From NCBI GenBank assembly GCA_039198065.1, contig JBCCTU010000001.1, positions 1-64,000 of the forward strand: a DNA stretch of 64,000 bases. Reading direction: 5' to 3'. This DNA is from CALHVX01 sp039198065. GTDB lineage: Bacteria > Pseudomonadota > Gammaproteobacteria > Pseudomonadales > Azotimanducaceae. A model generated the notes under the pieces. The model worked only from the letters and a program-made list of their open reading frames with translations, had not been told where the DNA came from and did not search any database. Numbering within the stretch: the stretch's first letter is position 1; each line of letters begins with the position of its first letter. Shown piece after piece: positions 41,351 through 48,970 of this stretch. A program made the position numbers and the translations under genes.

Positions 41351-41578
41351 GTGGACGTTACGATTACCTACTGCGCGCAGTGAAACTACCAACCACAGGC
41401 GGTCAGTCTGGCTGCCAAAATAAAAGCCGACGCAGGCATAGAGGCACGATTGGTGCCCGAGGGTCGCGGCATCTTTGACGTTGCCGTCGACGGAGAGTTG
41501 ATCTTCTCGAAGTATCGAACGGGATGTTTCCCCGACGAAGCCGAAGTCGCTGCCGTCATCGTAAATCGTCTGAGCTGA
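41351..41578 (+). CDS. SelW-like (Rdx family) selenoprotein with UGA-encoded Sec (75 aa)
   Basis: From GTG 41351 (AGGA 7 nt upstream) the frame has one internal TGA at codon 11 (41381-41383), then runs to TGA 41576-41578. Reading codon 11 as Sec gives VDVTITYCAQU, the CxxU redox motif of the SelT/SelW/SelH (Rdx) family, at the family's usual N-terminal place. The rest (RLVPEGRGIFDVAVDGELIF, KYRTGCFPDEAEVAAV) matches the family's GGxFEVxxDGExxxS and GxFP blocks. A likely SECIS hairpin follows the UGA. The protein should have a thioredoxin-like fold; its partner is unknown. Reading the TGA as a true stop would truncate it to 10 residues. Confidence 0.88.
41381..41410 (+). promoter_or_regulatory. 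Probable bacterial SECIS element
   Basis: After UGA (41381-41383) come 17 nt, then a loop GGUCA (41401-41405) closed by CAGGC (41396-41400) and GUCUG (41406-41410), a 5-bp stem with one G-U pair. Bacterial SECIS elements have a short stem with GG (often GGUC) at the start of the apical loop about this distance from the UGA, as in the formate dehydrogenase gene of E. coli. SelB binding is inferred. Confidence 0.65.
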
Positions 41579-41588
41579 GGGGCAGTCG

Positions 41589-41765
41589 GTGAATCCAGCA
41601 CTCAAAAACCTGATCGCCGGCAGCGTGCTGTTCGGCGCCGGTGGTGTGGCGTACTTCGCCTTCGATCTGACCGGCGGACTTGCGGGCATGGCGATCGGCG
41701 CCATTCTTGAAGCACTCGGCATTGCGGCCCTTATCAAGGACGCCAAGATCGTGAGTAAAGACTGA
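41589..41765 (+). CDS. Small membrane protein downstream of the selenoprotein (58 aa)
   Basis: GTG 41589 is preceded by GCTGAGGGGCAGTCG, with AGGGG at a good distance, 11 bp after the selenoprotein stop. The product has two hydrophobic segments (about residues 7-26 and 28-50) with a Gly-rich middle. It ends DAKIVSKD. Tight spacing suggests an operon with the SelW-like gene. No family recognised. Confidence 0.7.
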   Translation: MNPALKNLIAGSVLFGAGGVAYFAFDLTGGLAGMAIGAILEALGIAALIKDAKIVSKD

Positions 41766-41788
41766 CGGCAGGCGTACGGAGTCCGGCC

Positions 41789-42064
41789 ATGCCCCGCACC
41801 TGCAGTGCCTGTTACGAATCCGCCGTGCCCGTGCTCCCACTGCTCGGCCTGCGGCGCAGCACCTGTGCGCACTGCGGAGCTGAATGGACCCTCGCGACCG
41901 GCTACCGAATGCTCGTCCTGCTCATGCTGATCGCATCAAGCGCGCTTTTGATCGCTGCAGCTTTCGACCTGGGTGGTGCGCGTGGCTTACTCTACCTACT
42001 GCTCGAAGTCGTTGCGGTGACCAGCCTCATTGGCTTCTATGGCAGCCTCACGCACGCAGACTGA
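41789..42064 (+). CDS. Zinc-ribbon membrane protein (91 aa)
   Basis: ATG 41789. An N-terminal CxxC pair (TCSACYES) and a second (STCAHCGAEW) form a zinc ribbon, followed by two membrane segments (residues 40-59 and 63-86). It may anchor or sense a partner. It follows the small membrane protein by 23 bp. Family uncertain. Confidence 0.65.
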   Translation: MPRTCSACYESAVPVLPLLGLRRSTCAHCGAEWTLATGYRMLVLLMLIASSALLIAAAFDLGGARGLLYLLLEVVAVTSLIGFYGSLTHAD

Positions 42065-42074
42065 GTACGGATTC

Positions 42075-42428
42075 ATGGCGTCAAAATCCAGAGCAAAGGT
42101 TGGGACAAAGATTGGGACAAAGGCTCAGGCACCTTCGGACGAACGCATGCTCTGCCGGACACCGACCCCGGGCAAGCAGCCCACGCGCATTCCGAAGTGG
42201 AAATACGACGTCGTTCGCAAAGCGGTGCTCAAGGCAGTACCCAAACGTGGCGACGGTGTTGCCGCAAAGGACCTGAAGGACCTGGTGCGCCCTCACCTGA
42301 CCGCGGCACAGCTTGATGAGCTCGGCTCGCTCGGCTGGCACGTCACCACCGTGAAGCTCAACATGGAAGTCGAGGGCGAACTCGTTCGAGTCGCCAACGC
42401 CACACCACAACGACTGCTGCGCCGCTGA
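42075..42428 (+). CDS. DUF6958-like protein (117 aa)
   Basis: ATG 42075. The pattern TPTPGKQPTRIPKWKYDVVR and LGWHVTTVKLNMEVEGELVR matches DUF6958, a small basic family of unknown function. The N-terminal repeat KVGTKIGTKAQ is odd: GTGGGACAAAG is nearly duplicated (TTGGGACAAAGATTGGGACAAAG). Confidence 0.7.
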   Translation: MASKSRAKVGTKIGTKAQAPSDERMLCRTPTPGKQPTRIPKWKYDVVRKAVLKAVPKRGDGVAAKDLKDLVRPHLTAAQLDELGSLGWHVTTVKLNMEVEGELVRVANATPQRLLRR

Positions 42429-42435
42429 ACCCGCG

Positions 42436-43713
42436 TCAATCCACGATAGCGGCGTACACCAGCGACTTCAGCTGACCTCGGAAGTTAAACGTTGCCGACG
42501 GCATGAGCTGCGTCAGGAAGATTACGATCAGCTCTTCGGCTGGATCCACCCAGAACACCGTACTTGCGGCCCCACCCCAGGCAAACTCGCCCGCTGAGCC
42601 AACACCACCGGTACGCGCAGGGCCGAGGTTTACGGACACACCGAGACCGAACCCTGAACCTTCATTGGCCGTCTCGCTGAAGGAACCCAGCGCCCAACGG
42701 GTAAGATCGTCATCGTTAGGCAGAAAGTTTCGAGTCATGAGCTCGATGGTTTTTCGTCCAAGAATTCGTGTCCCATCCAAGGCTCCGCCATGCTGCAGCA
42801 TGCGACAAAACCGGAGGTAATCGTGCGCGGACGAAATGAGGCCACCGCCACCAGAGAAGAACGTGCGCGGTGGTGCGTAGCTGCTGTTCTCCGGGTCATC
42901 GATCCGCTCCAGCGTTTTGTCCGGCCGTCGCTGATAGTTTGCGGCAAACCGGTGCACGTCTTCCGGTGCAATGGTAAAGGATGTGTCCGTCATACCGAGC
43001 GGTTCGAATATCTGCGTGCGCAAGTACTCGTCGAACGGCATGCCGGAGATGACCTCGACCAGATAGCCGAGTACGTCCGTTGAAACGGAATAGTTCCAAC
43101 GCTCGCCGGGAGAAAACTCAAGCGGGATTTTGGCCAGCGTTTCTACCATTTCTTTGAGCGTCGAGCCTGCCGCCGTGCTCGCGCCCTCGATGCCCGCTTT
43201 GCGGTAGGCGTGGTCGACCATGGATCGGTTCATGAACCCGTAGGTCAGGCCGGACATGTGGGTAAAGAGATCCTTAATCGTCATCGGACGCTTGACGGGT
43301 TCGGTCAAAAAGCGCGGCCAGCTCCCTCCGCGATAGACCCGCAAGTTGCGCCAGGCCGGAATGTAGCGGTGGACGGCATCGTTGAGCTGAAAATGACCCT
43401 GTTCGTACAACATGAGCAGAGCAACCGAGGTAATCGGTTTGGTCATGGAGTAGATACGAAACAGCGTATCTCGACTCATGGGTCGCTGACGTTCGAGGTC
43501 GCTAACCCCCAGCGGTTCACAGTAGGCAAGGGCACCGCGTCGATAGACGAGCGGCAAACAGCCGGCGATTTTCCCGGGCTCAACGTAGTTGCGCTGCATG
43601 TGCTCCGTTATGCGCGCAAGCCGATCGGGACACAGTCCTGCACGTTCTGGATTGAGCTGCGTCAGCGCGTCCGTCGGTGGTGGTGTCTGAGGGAGTGGTT
43701 CGGTTTTCTGCAT
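42436..43713 (-). CDS. Class C beta-lactamase-like serine hydrolase (425 aa)
   Basis: IYSMTKPITSVAL contains the SxxK nucleophile, and WNYSVSTDVLGYLVE has the Tyr of the YxN-like motif. The family includes esterases such as EstB and class C beta-lactamases. No signal peptide is visible, so a cytoplasmic esterase is more likely than a periplasmic antibiotic-cleaving enzyme. The full length matches. Confidence 0.88.
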   Translation of the reverse strand: MQKTEPLPQTPPPTDALTQLNPERAGLCPDRLARITEHMQRNYVEPGKIAGCLPLVYRRGALAYCEPLGVSDLERQRPMSRDTLFRIYSMTKPITSVALLMLYEQGHFQLNDAVHRYIPAWRNLRVYRGGSWPRFLTEPVKRPMTIKDLFTHMSGLTYGFMNRSMVDHAYRKAGIEGASTAAGSTLKEMVETLAKIPLEFSPGERWNYSVSTDVLGYLVEVISGMPFDEYLRTQIFEPLGMTDTSFTIAPEDVHRFAANYQRRPDKTLERIDDPENSSYAPPRTFFSGGGGLISSAHDYLRFCRMLQHGGALDGTRILGRKTIELMTRNFLPNDDDLTRWALGSFSETANEGSGFGLGVSVNLGPARTGGVGSAGEFAWGGAASTVFWVDPAEELIVIFLTQLMPSATFNFRGQLKSLVYAAIVD

Positions 43714-44104
43714 GCGTCAACTCCTGGCAGGTCGACAGCGATTCGGTACCATGGCACCACACGCCGACAGGTCGGTAATCCACGCCGAATGATGACCGCT
43801 GCGATGCACCTTCTCAATGGACCCGTCAAAGGACGTATCAATGGCCGCGTCAATGGACATACCAACAGAAACGCCCATTGCCCCAGCACACCACATCTGC
43901 ACAGAAGACAAACCCACCTGGCACGAGTTGAGCACCGAGCTGCCGAGTTTTCCGCGAGGAAAGCCGCGGGACTAGGCGCTCACTCGAGGGAGTCAAAACT
44001 CTGAGGCACACTGACAGCAAGCCAGGGGCTGCTCTAAGATGATTGTTCGGTCCCTCAGGACGACGGACAGGGGGGTAGAACAACGGGCAGTGGAGGAGAC
44101 GACG
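43714..44104. other. Intergenic region with no convincing gene
   Basis: This 391-bp stretch separates the serine hydrolase gene (-) from the next + strand gene. It holds a 12-bp tandem repeat (43814-43861) and a GC-rich stretch (TTTTCCGCGAGGAAAGCCGCGGGAC). It should contain the promoters of both flanking genes, but I cannot place them. Confidence 0.6.
43814..43861. repeat. 12-bp tandem repeat, four units
   Basis: Units: TCAATGGACCCG, TCAAAGGACGTA, TCAATGGCCGCG, TCAATGGACATA. The first half (TCAAtGGac) is conserved and the last three bases vary. A fifth drifted unit (CCAACAGAAACG) may follow. Confidence 0.7.
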
Positions 44105-44464
44105 ATGACGGGATTTCGTGCCCTGTTGCTGGTGCTATTGCTGGCGGTCGTGATCTACACCCTGCCTGTCATCGCCAATCACGGCTTGAACCTGTTTGCC
44201 GTGTTTTTCGGTGATATCGGGACAATGGCTTGGCCCGGGCAATTCAACATGGACTTCCTTGGCTTCTTAACCCTTTCAGCCGTCTGGATGGCCTGGCGCA
44301 ATCAGTTCACAGGCGCTGGGCTCGGCCCCGCGGTGCTGGCGTTCTTCGGTGGAATTCCCGTACTAACGACCTATCTGCTCGTCGAGAGCTCTCGCGTAAA
44401 CGGTCACGTCGGTGAGCTGCTGCTCGGGCGAGAACGGTTTCAAACCCTGAGCCAGCTCACTTAG
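44105..44464 (+). CDS. Membrane protein (119 aa)
   Basis: I start at ATG 44105 (GGAGGAGACGACG before it). About three membrane segments (residues 4-24, 28-38 with a loop, and 78-96). The end RERFQTLSQLT is polar. Family not recognised. Confidence 0.65.
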   Translation: MTGFRALLLVLLLAVVIYTLPVIANHGLNLFAVFFGDIGTMAWPGQFNMDFLGFLTLSAVWMAWRNQFTGAGLGPAVLAFFGGIPVLTTYLLVESSRVNGHVGELLLGRERFQTLSQLT

Positions 44465-44496
44465 TTGGCGACCCAACCCGCACAGGAGATCTCACC

Positions 44497-45042
44497 ATGC
44501 GCTCATTGCCCCGTCACGGCCATCAGCTACTGCGGCACTTTTTTCTACTCGGCACACTGATCATCGCATGCGCCAGTCTCGAGGCCGCGGACAGCGGTGC
44601 GCCGTCGGCGCCACAACCGCAGGAGCTGACCGCCGAACAGCGTCAACTGGTTGCCGAACTCGTCGAAGTCCTGGAGCTGAAAAAGATCATGCGGCAAGGC
44701 GTACAGCAGATGCTTACGCTGCAGCGGCCGGTGCTCGAAAGCCAACTGCGCAAGGCGCCCGAGGGCTACATCGATCAGCTCGAAGAACTCATGGTCGACC
44801 GTATGCTGCAGCAGGATCTCGTGGACCTGTACGGCCCGCTGTACGTACAGCACTTTAGCGACGCGGAGCTTCAAGACTTACTCAACTTTCACCGCAGCCC
44901 GCTGGGGAGAAAATCCATTGCGGCGCAACCGGCTATCCTCGCTGGATCGATGGAGAAGGGACGTGCTGTGGGGGAGGACGCCGCACGCTATGCGTTCGAG
45001 GTCTTGAAACAGCGATTTCCCAACTATCGACCCGGACCCTGA
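44497..45042 (+). CDS. DUF2059-containing secreted protein (181 aa)
   Basis: ATG 44497 after AGGAGATCTCACC. The signal peptide ends near SLEAAD. The mature part has the DUF2059 pattern (DLYGPLYVQHFSDAELQDLL, FHRSPLGRKSIAAQPAI), predicted helical. Periplasmic; function unknown. It ends 8 bp before the next GNAT gene. Confidence 0.82.
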   Translation: MRSLPRHGHQLLRHFFLLGTLIIACASLEAADSGAPSAPQPQELTAEQRQLVAELVEVLELKKIMRQGVQQMLTLQRPVLESQLRKAPEGYIDQLEELMVDRMLQQDLVDLYGPLYVQHFSDAELQDLLNFHRSPLGRKSIAAQPAILAGSMEKGRAVGEDAARYAFEVLKQRFPNYRPGP

Positions 45043-45050
45043 ACGTTGAG

Positions 45051-45551
45051 GTGAGAATTCGCAGCGCAACCGCCGCGGATGCGTCAGCGATACTGGCGAT
45101 CTACGGCCCGATCGTCGAACAGACGGCCATTTCCTTCGAGACCGAGGTACCGACGGCGGAGGCAATGGCGGAACGCATCGAACGCGCCCGTGCCGACTAC
45201 GCCTTCGTTGTTGCTGAGACCGATGACCGCTGTCTGGGCTATGCCTACGCCGGCGTACTGAGGCTGCGCGCCGCCTACCGGGCGTCTGTAGAAACCTCTG
45301 TCTACGTTGCCGAAAACGCGCATCGGCGTGGCATTGCGGGATCGCTGTACCAGGCGCTGTTCGGTCAACTCAACGCCAACGGAAGCCATGGCTTTCACAC
45401 TGCCCTCGCAGCCATCACCCTGCCAAACGACGCCAGCGTGCACTTTCACGAAGCATTCGGGTTTAAAGCGGTCGGCCGATTCCGCGAAGTCGGCTATAAG
45501 TTCGGGCGCTGGCACGACGTGGGCTGGTGGCAACGCCATCTGTCCTCATAA
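45051..45551 (+). CDS. GNAT acetyltransferase, phosphinothricin-type (166 aa)
   Basis: GTG 45051. RIRSATAADASAILAIYGPI at the start, VETSVYVAENAHRRGIAGSL (acetyl-CoA loop) and LPNDASVHFHEAFGFKAVGR, then GYKFGRWHDVGWW, match the PAT/Bar-type group. These acetylate phosphinothricin or methionine sulfone/related amino acids. Natural substrate not certain. Confidence 0.87.
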   Translation: MRIRSATAADASAILAIYGPIVEQTAISFETEVPTAEAMAERIERARADYAFVVAETDDRCLGYAYAGVLRLRAAYRASVETSVYVAENAHRRGIAGSLYQALFGQLNANGSHGFHTALAAITLPNDASVHFHEAFGFKAVGRFREVGYKFGRWHDVGWWQRHLSS

Positions 45552-45661
45552 CGTTGACGGACCGGCCATGAATTCTCGCGAGACACACGCCGATGCGGAG
45601 ACTATTCTGATTGGAGATCAACCCGGCCTGATCGGCCGAACATGGGAAAGGAGCTTACGGA

Positions 45662-45829
45662 ATGATCTTTCGACGCGTCGAATGGGGAGCCCTGTTTGCG
45701 ATACCGGCGGCCCTTTGCATCATCGCAGGCAACATCGAAGCGGCGGCGATGGTGATCGTCGTCGGTTCGGCGTTCGGACTCGGCTTCTGGATGGGACTCG
45801 ACGACGCCGAAACCACCGCGAAGAGCTGA
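45662..45829 (+). CDS. Small membrane protein (55 aa)
   Basis: ATG 45662 preceded by GGGAAAGGAGCTTACGGA. The product has two hydrophobic segments separated by GNIEAA, and a tail LDDAETTAKS. Family unknown. Confidence 0.65.
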   Translation: MIFRRVEWGALFAIPAALCIIAGNIEAAAMVIVVGSAFGLGFWMGLDDAETTAKS

Positions 45830-45870
45830 TTCGGATTCTTTGGCCTCGCCTTCGTCGGGGGCTGAGGATT

Positions 45871-46203
45871 TTGGCAGTAGGCTTGTTAAGCGTGCTCGCG
45901 ACCCCCGTGCGCGCTGCTGACGCGCCGTTTAATCTGGCCCAACAGGTCGCCGCCGAGGTGGCCTCGGTGCTCTGCAACGACCCGGGATACCTTCAGTGTC
46001 TTGCCGGAGATCCCGATCGGTGCTTACTTGAGTTGGGCTTGGCAGCACCAATCTGCATCGCCGATCTGGGCGATGATCGTGCGTCGGAGGACAGCATCGC
46101 GTTGACCCGTGCGATTACGCAGTGCCTGATCGAAGAACAGGCCCGGCTGGCCGATGTGGAACTCGATACCGTCGCCGAGTGCCTGGCGCGTCGTAACCCC
46201 TGA
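45871..46203 (+). CDS. Secreted Cys-rich hypothetical protein (about 110 aa)
   Basis: The signal peptide LAVGLLSVLATPVRAAD is visible in frame. The mature part has several Cys (VLCNDPGYLQCLAGDPDRCL, APICIADL, QCLIEEQ, AECLARR), which suggests disulfides. The start is uncertain; TTG 45871 fits best, because there is no ATG near. Family unknown. Confidence 0.5.
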   Translation: MAVGLLSVLATPVRAADAPFNLAQQVAAEVASVLCNDPGYLQCLAGDPDRCLLELGLAAPICIADLGDDRASEDSIALTRAITQCLIEEQARLADVELDTVAECLARRNP

Positions 46204-46228
46204 CGCGTTATTCGCGTAAGCTGGACCC

Positions 46229-46534
46229 GTGAGCAAGATTATTCCGTTCAAGCCCAGCACCAAAAGCCGCACAAAAAGCAGCACCAAAAGCAGCACCACA
46301 AAGCACCCAACAAAACCGGCAGCAAGCAAGTCCCAGTCGTTGGAGCCAACGATTCGAGAGGCAACCCGAGAAGGTCTGAGCAAGAAAGAACGGGCCGAGG
46401 GACTAACGCTATGCCGGCGCGGTTTCCATAAGTGGCGGATCGATGGCGATACGCGATTCGACGTCAAAAAGGGCCGGCTCGTTACGCTGCGCCGCTGTGA
46501 GCGTTGTGGAAAGACCCGAGTTACGCTCGACTGA
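46229..46534 (+). CDS. Small basic zinc-finger-like protein (101 aa)
   Basis: GTG 46229. The N-terminal half is a Lys/Ser/Thr-rich low-complexity tract (SRTKSSTKSSTTKH). The C-terminal half has CRRGFHKWRIDGDTRFDVKK then LRRCERCGKTRVTL, a zinc-binding Cys pattern (C..H..CxxC). Looks like a small conserved family of unknown function; nucleic-acid contact is possible. Confidence 0.65.
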   Translation: MSKIIPFKPSTKSRTKSSTKSSTTKHPTKPAASKSQSLEPTIREATREGLSKKERAEGLTLCRRGFHKWRIDGDTRFDVKKGRLVTLRRCERCGKTRVTLD

Positions 46535-46622
46535 GCGACGTCATCGCAGTACACGTCGCAGAGGTCCTTTTTGCAGAGGTCTAAGAAGAAGTTCATGCGG
46601 GCTGCTGCTGCGGCGCACAGCG

Positions 46623-47021
46623 TTGCTGTTCGTTTTGGCAAACGACGCCGTAGCCAGCGATGCTCTGACCTTCGCCCCACCTCGACACACACCGGAGCCT
46701 GCAGTCACTCAGGCGCTCAGCGAAAGTTCCGTTCGGTTGAACCGGGGACCCTCGCCGAGCTTTACCCTGCTCTACCGCGGCCCACTGGCGCAGTTCGTGG
46801 GTCCGCTGTGCTATCGGATCGCCGGATACACGGAGACCTGCGTCCGGCTCCCGAATCAATGGCTAACGCCGGCAACGGACATCGAACTGAACGCACCCGG
46901 GGGAGTACCGCTGGATCTTCTCGACGGGTATCGGATCGAAATTCGGTTTCCCCGGTGGGGAGATCGCGTCTACCGACCGACCCCGGTTACGGACAGGGCA
47001 AAGACCCCCAATGACGGATGA
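46623..47021 (+). CDS. Secreted hypothetical protein (start uncertain)
   Basis: The frame is open from ATG 46443 to TGA 47019-47021, but the first part overlaps the previous gene. The likely start is TTG 46623 or somewhat upstream in the hydrophobic stretch CGLLLRRTALLFVLANDAVA, which looks like a signal peptide. The mature protein (SFTLLYRGPLAQFVGPLCYR, TCVRLPNQWL) has two Cys. Family unknown. Confidence 0.5.
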   Translation: MLFVLANDAVASDALTFAPPRHTPEPAVTQALSESSVRLNRGPSPSFTLLYRGPLAQFVGPLCYRIAGYTETCVRLPNQWLTPATDIELNAPGGVPLDLLDGYRIEIRFPRWGDRVYRPTPVTDRAKTPNDG

Positions 47022-47325
47022 ACCCAGTACAGACGTTTGGCGCTACCGCTTTTTGATGAGCGGCCTGGGCACCGACTCTGAAGCTCGCCTGGATCTCGAT
47101 GAATCCCTACGGCCCCTGGTCGAGGGACTGGTGGATCTACAGATACTGCCTGTAAACCACGGCGTGCAAGTCGACTTGGCACTTCGACCGATCGAGCGTT
47201 ACGACCGGGACGCGTTCGAAGCCTACCTGCACGATCAGGTACTGATTCCTGTGGGCCGCAGCATGCTCGGCGCCCGGGCCGATGAACTCAGCATCACACC
47301 CTTGCAGGCACGCTCTCGCGGGTAG
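47011..47325 (+). CDS. Hypothetical protein (104 aa)
   Basis: ATG 47011 overlaps the previous stop by 11 nt. It is acidic, without Cys, signal peptide or membrane segments. Pattern: VWRYRFLMSGLGTDSEARLD and VNHGVQVDLALRPIERYD. Family not recognised. Confidence 0.55.
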   Translation: MTDEPSTDVWRYRFLMSGLGTDSEARLDLDESLRPLVEGLVDLQILPVNHGVQVDLALRPIERYDRDAFEAYLHDQVLIPVGRSMLGARADELSITPLQARSRG

Positions 47326-47369
47326 CCCAGAATATGAACCTTAAAGCGTTGCAGCCCGGAGACTGAATC

Positions 47370-47840
47370 GTGAAAGTGCCAGAGTTTCTGTTCCCGATCG
47401 TTAACCCAATCATGACGTTGCTGCTCAACTCACCGCTCCACGGCGTGATGAGCGGTAGCATTCTGGTGCTGTACTTCACCGGCCGTCGCAGCGGTAAAGC
47501 GTACTCAACCCCGGTCCGATACTTTGATGATGGCGAGTCGCTCGTTCTCGTAACTGGCACGGATACCGGCTGGTGGCCCAACCTCGTAGGTGGTGTGGAT
47601 GCGAGCATACAGCTCCGTGGCAGCCGGCGATCCGTTCGCGCTCAGGCGTTTAAGCCGCCGGCGCCGGAAGTGGCGGCGCGCGTAATCCAGATGTTGGACG
47701 CCCACCCGGCAGACGCCGTCTACATGGACGTAGAAAAAGACTCGGCAGCATCGAGGGCTGCCGGCAAACCGGTGTGGGACAAAGCTTCGCTCGACGCGGC
47801 GACCCAAAAACTGGTCGCGGTCGAACTCAGGGTGCGCTAG
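47370..47840 (+). CDS. Deazaflavin-type nitroreductase family protein (156 aa)
   Basis: GTG 47370. The pattern VLYFTGRRSGKAYSTPVRYF and GWWPNLVGGVDASIQLRGSR matches the DUF385/Ddn family of F420-dependent nitroreductases and related proteins. Most members are actinobacterial. In a gammaproteobacterium the cofactor is uncertain. A PPOX-type protein at 23467 is distantly related. Confidence 0.8.
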   Translation: MKVPEFLFPIVNPIMTLLLNSPLHGVMSGSILVLYFTGRRSGKAYSTPVRYFDDGESLVLVTGTDTGWWPNLVGGVDASIQLRGSRRSVRAQAFKPPAPEVAARVIQMLDAHPADAVYMDVEKDSAASRAAGKPVWDKASLDAATQKLVAVELRVR

Positions 47841-47874
47841 CCCTGCGCGTGGCTAGCGCTCGACGCCGCGGTAC

Positions 47875-48171
47875 TCAGCGGCGATAACCGCCACCGCCAC
47901 CACCGCGGGGACCACCGCCACCACCGGGCTTGCGCTCGTTGGCTTCGTTGACGCGCAGCGGACGGCCGCCTTCGTCTTTACCGTTCATGGCGTTCATGGC
48001 CGTGTCCGCGTCACCGTCGTCCATTTCTACGAAGCCGAAGCCACGGGAGCGGCCGGTCTCACGGTCGTTGATGACCGTTGCTGAATGGACGGCACCGAAC
48101 GGCTCAAACAGTCCGCGCAGGCCGTCATCGTCAATGCGCCAGGGTAAATTGCCTACGTAAAGTTTTTTCAT
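47875..48171 (-). CDS. RRM-type RNA-binding protein with Gly-rich tail (98 aa)
   Basis: I start at M 48171 (GGAG 8 nt upstream). KLYVGNLPW (RNP-2) and SRGFGFVEM (RNP-1) are the RNA-recognition motifs. The tail is Gly-rich (GGGGGPRGGGGGGYRR). Such proteins bind RNA during cold shock in cyanobacteria and other bacteria. It has a predicted promoter about 180 bp upstream, leaving a long leader. Confidence 0.93.
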   Translation of the reverse strand: MKKLYVGNLPWRIDDDGLRGLFEPFGAVHSATVINDRETGRSRGFGFVEMDDGDADTAMNAMNGKDEGGRPLRVNEANERKPGGGGGPRGGGGGGYRR

Positions 48172-48601
48172 TGCGTTCTCCAGGGGTTTGAGGGGCCAGC
48201 CCCAGTAAAACAACGTCCAATCGGCCTAAAGCCGATGAGCGCATCGCGCGTCCAGTTACGGATACGCCGCAGAGTGGTTTCGAGAAATTCGAGTACAGAT
48301 GCGGAAGCAGACGTAGGGAGCGACATGGAAATCAAGGTAGCCAGCGAAATTTAGTATATGGGAGGGCCATCGGTGCAACAAACGTTAATTCCGAAGGATC
48401 TATTCGAAAATACTTAGGTTTAGTTCCTATGAACCCAAGCCAACATCAGCATCCCGCGGGATCGCAGGTGCCACCATCCGTGTTTCTGCCAGTTGGGCTA
48501 CGGAAATCACCTAGTTCGACATCAAAGCAAGCGCTTCATCTCTGATCGTTACCCACAAGACGTAAGAAGACCTTCATAAATCTGAAACATTCGCCGGCGG
48601 G
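48172..48601 (-). promoter_or_regulatory. Leader and spacer of the RNA-binding protein gene
   Basis: No gene is visible in these 430 bp. On the minus strand, TTGTTG (48376-48381) and TATACT (48353-48358) with a 17-bp spacer form a likely sigma-70 promoter, which would give a leader of roughly 175 nt before the RNA-binding protein gene. The remainder, toward 48601, is empty. Confidence 0.5.
48353..48381 (-). promoter_or_regulatory. Predicted sigma-70 promoter
   Basis: Minus-strand -35 TTGTTG (48376-48381) and -10 TATACT (48353-48358), spacer 17 bp. It points toward the RRM protein gene. The -10 matches the consensus at five of six positions. Confidence 0.5.
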
Positions 48602-48970
48602 TCATCGGGTTTCCGACCCCAAACCCAGGCGCTCAAGGACCGTCCGACCGAGCAGGTGGAAGCCCAGAAGGCCGAGGCCGATACCGAGGGCATCAACCGC
48701 GAAGTCTTTCCAGTCGGCCGTTCGCTCAGGCAACCCAAGCTGCACCAGCTCAATACCGCCGCCATAGAGCAGCAACGCAACACAACCCGGCACATAGATC
48801 ATGTGGGGGTAACTCGCGAACAACAATCCGGAGAGCGTCGCGAACGCACCAGCATGAAGCACGATATCACTGACCTGCGGGGCCGCGGTCCGGTGCGGCG
48901 CCGCGAACGCGTTGTAGGAAACGAACAGCAGCACACCCCAGAACAGAGCGCGCAGTGTCCGCTCAAACAT
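48602..48970 (-). CDS. VanZ-like membrane protein (122 aa)
   Basis: Three to four membrane segments. The pattern VSDIVLHAGAFATLSGLLF and GGGIELVQLGLPERTADWKDFAVDA with its conserved acidic/aromatic residues is typical of VanZ-like proteins. Its start overlaps the hemE stop by 8 nt, so it is probably co-translated with hemE. Function unknown. Confidence 0.85.
   Translation of the reverse strand: MFERTLRALFWGVLLFVSYNAFAAPHRTAAPQVSDIVLHAGAFATLSGLLFASYPHMIYVPGCVALLLYGGGIELVQLGLPERTADWKDFAVDALGIGLGLLGFHLLGRTVLERLGLGSETR

Noticed and set aside
43210..44004. 264-codon + strand ORF opposite the serine hydrolase
   Set aside because: Most of it overlaps the hydrolase gene; the rest lies in a repeat-rich spacer and shows no recognisable domain.
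46571..47014. 147-codon ORF in the other frame of the secreted protein gene
   Set aside because: Its product is rich in Arg, Ser and Thr, as expected of an off-frame translation; the frame with a signal peptide and hydrophobic core is better.
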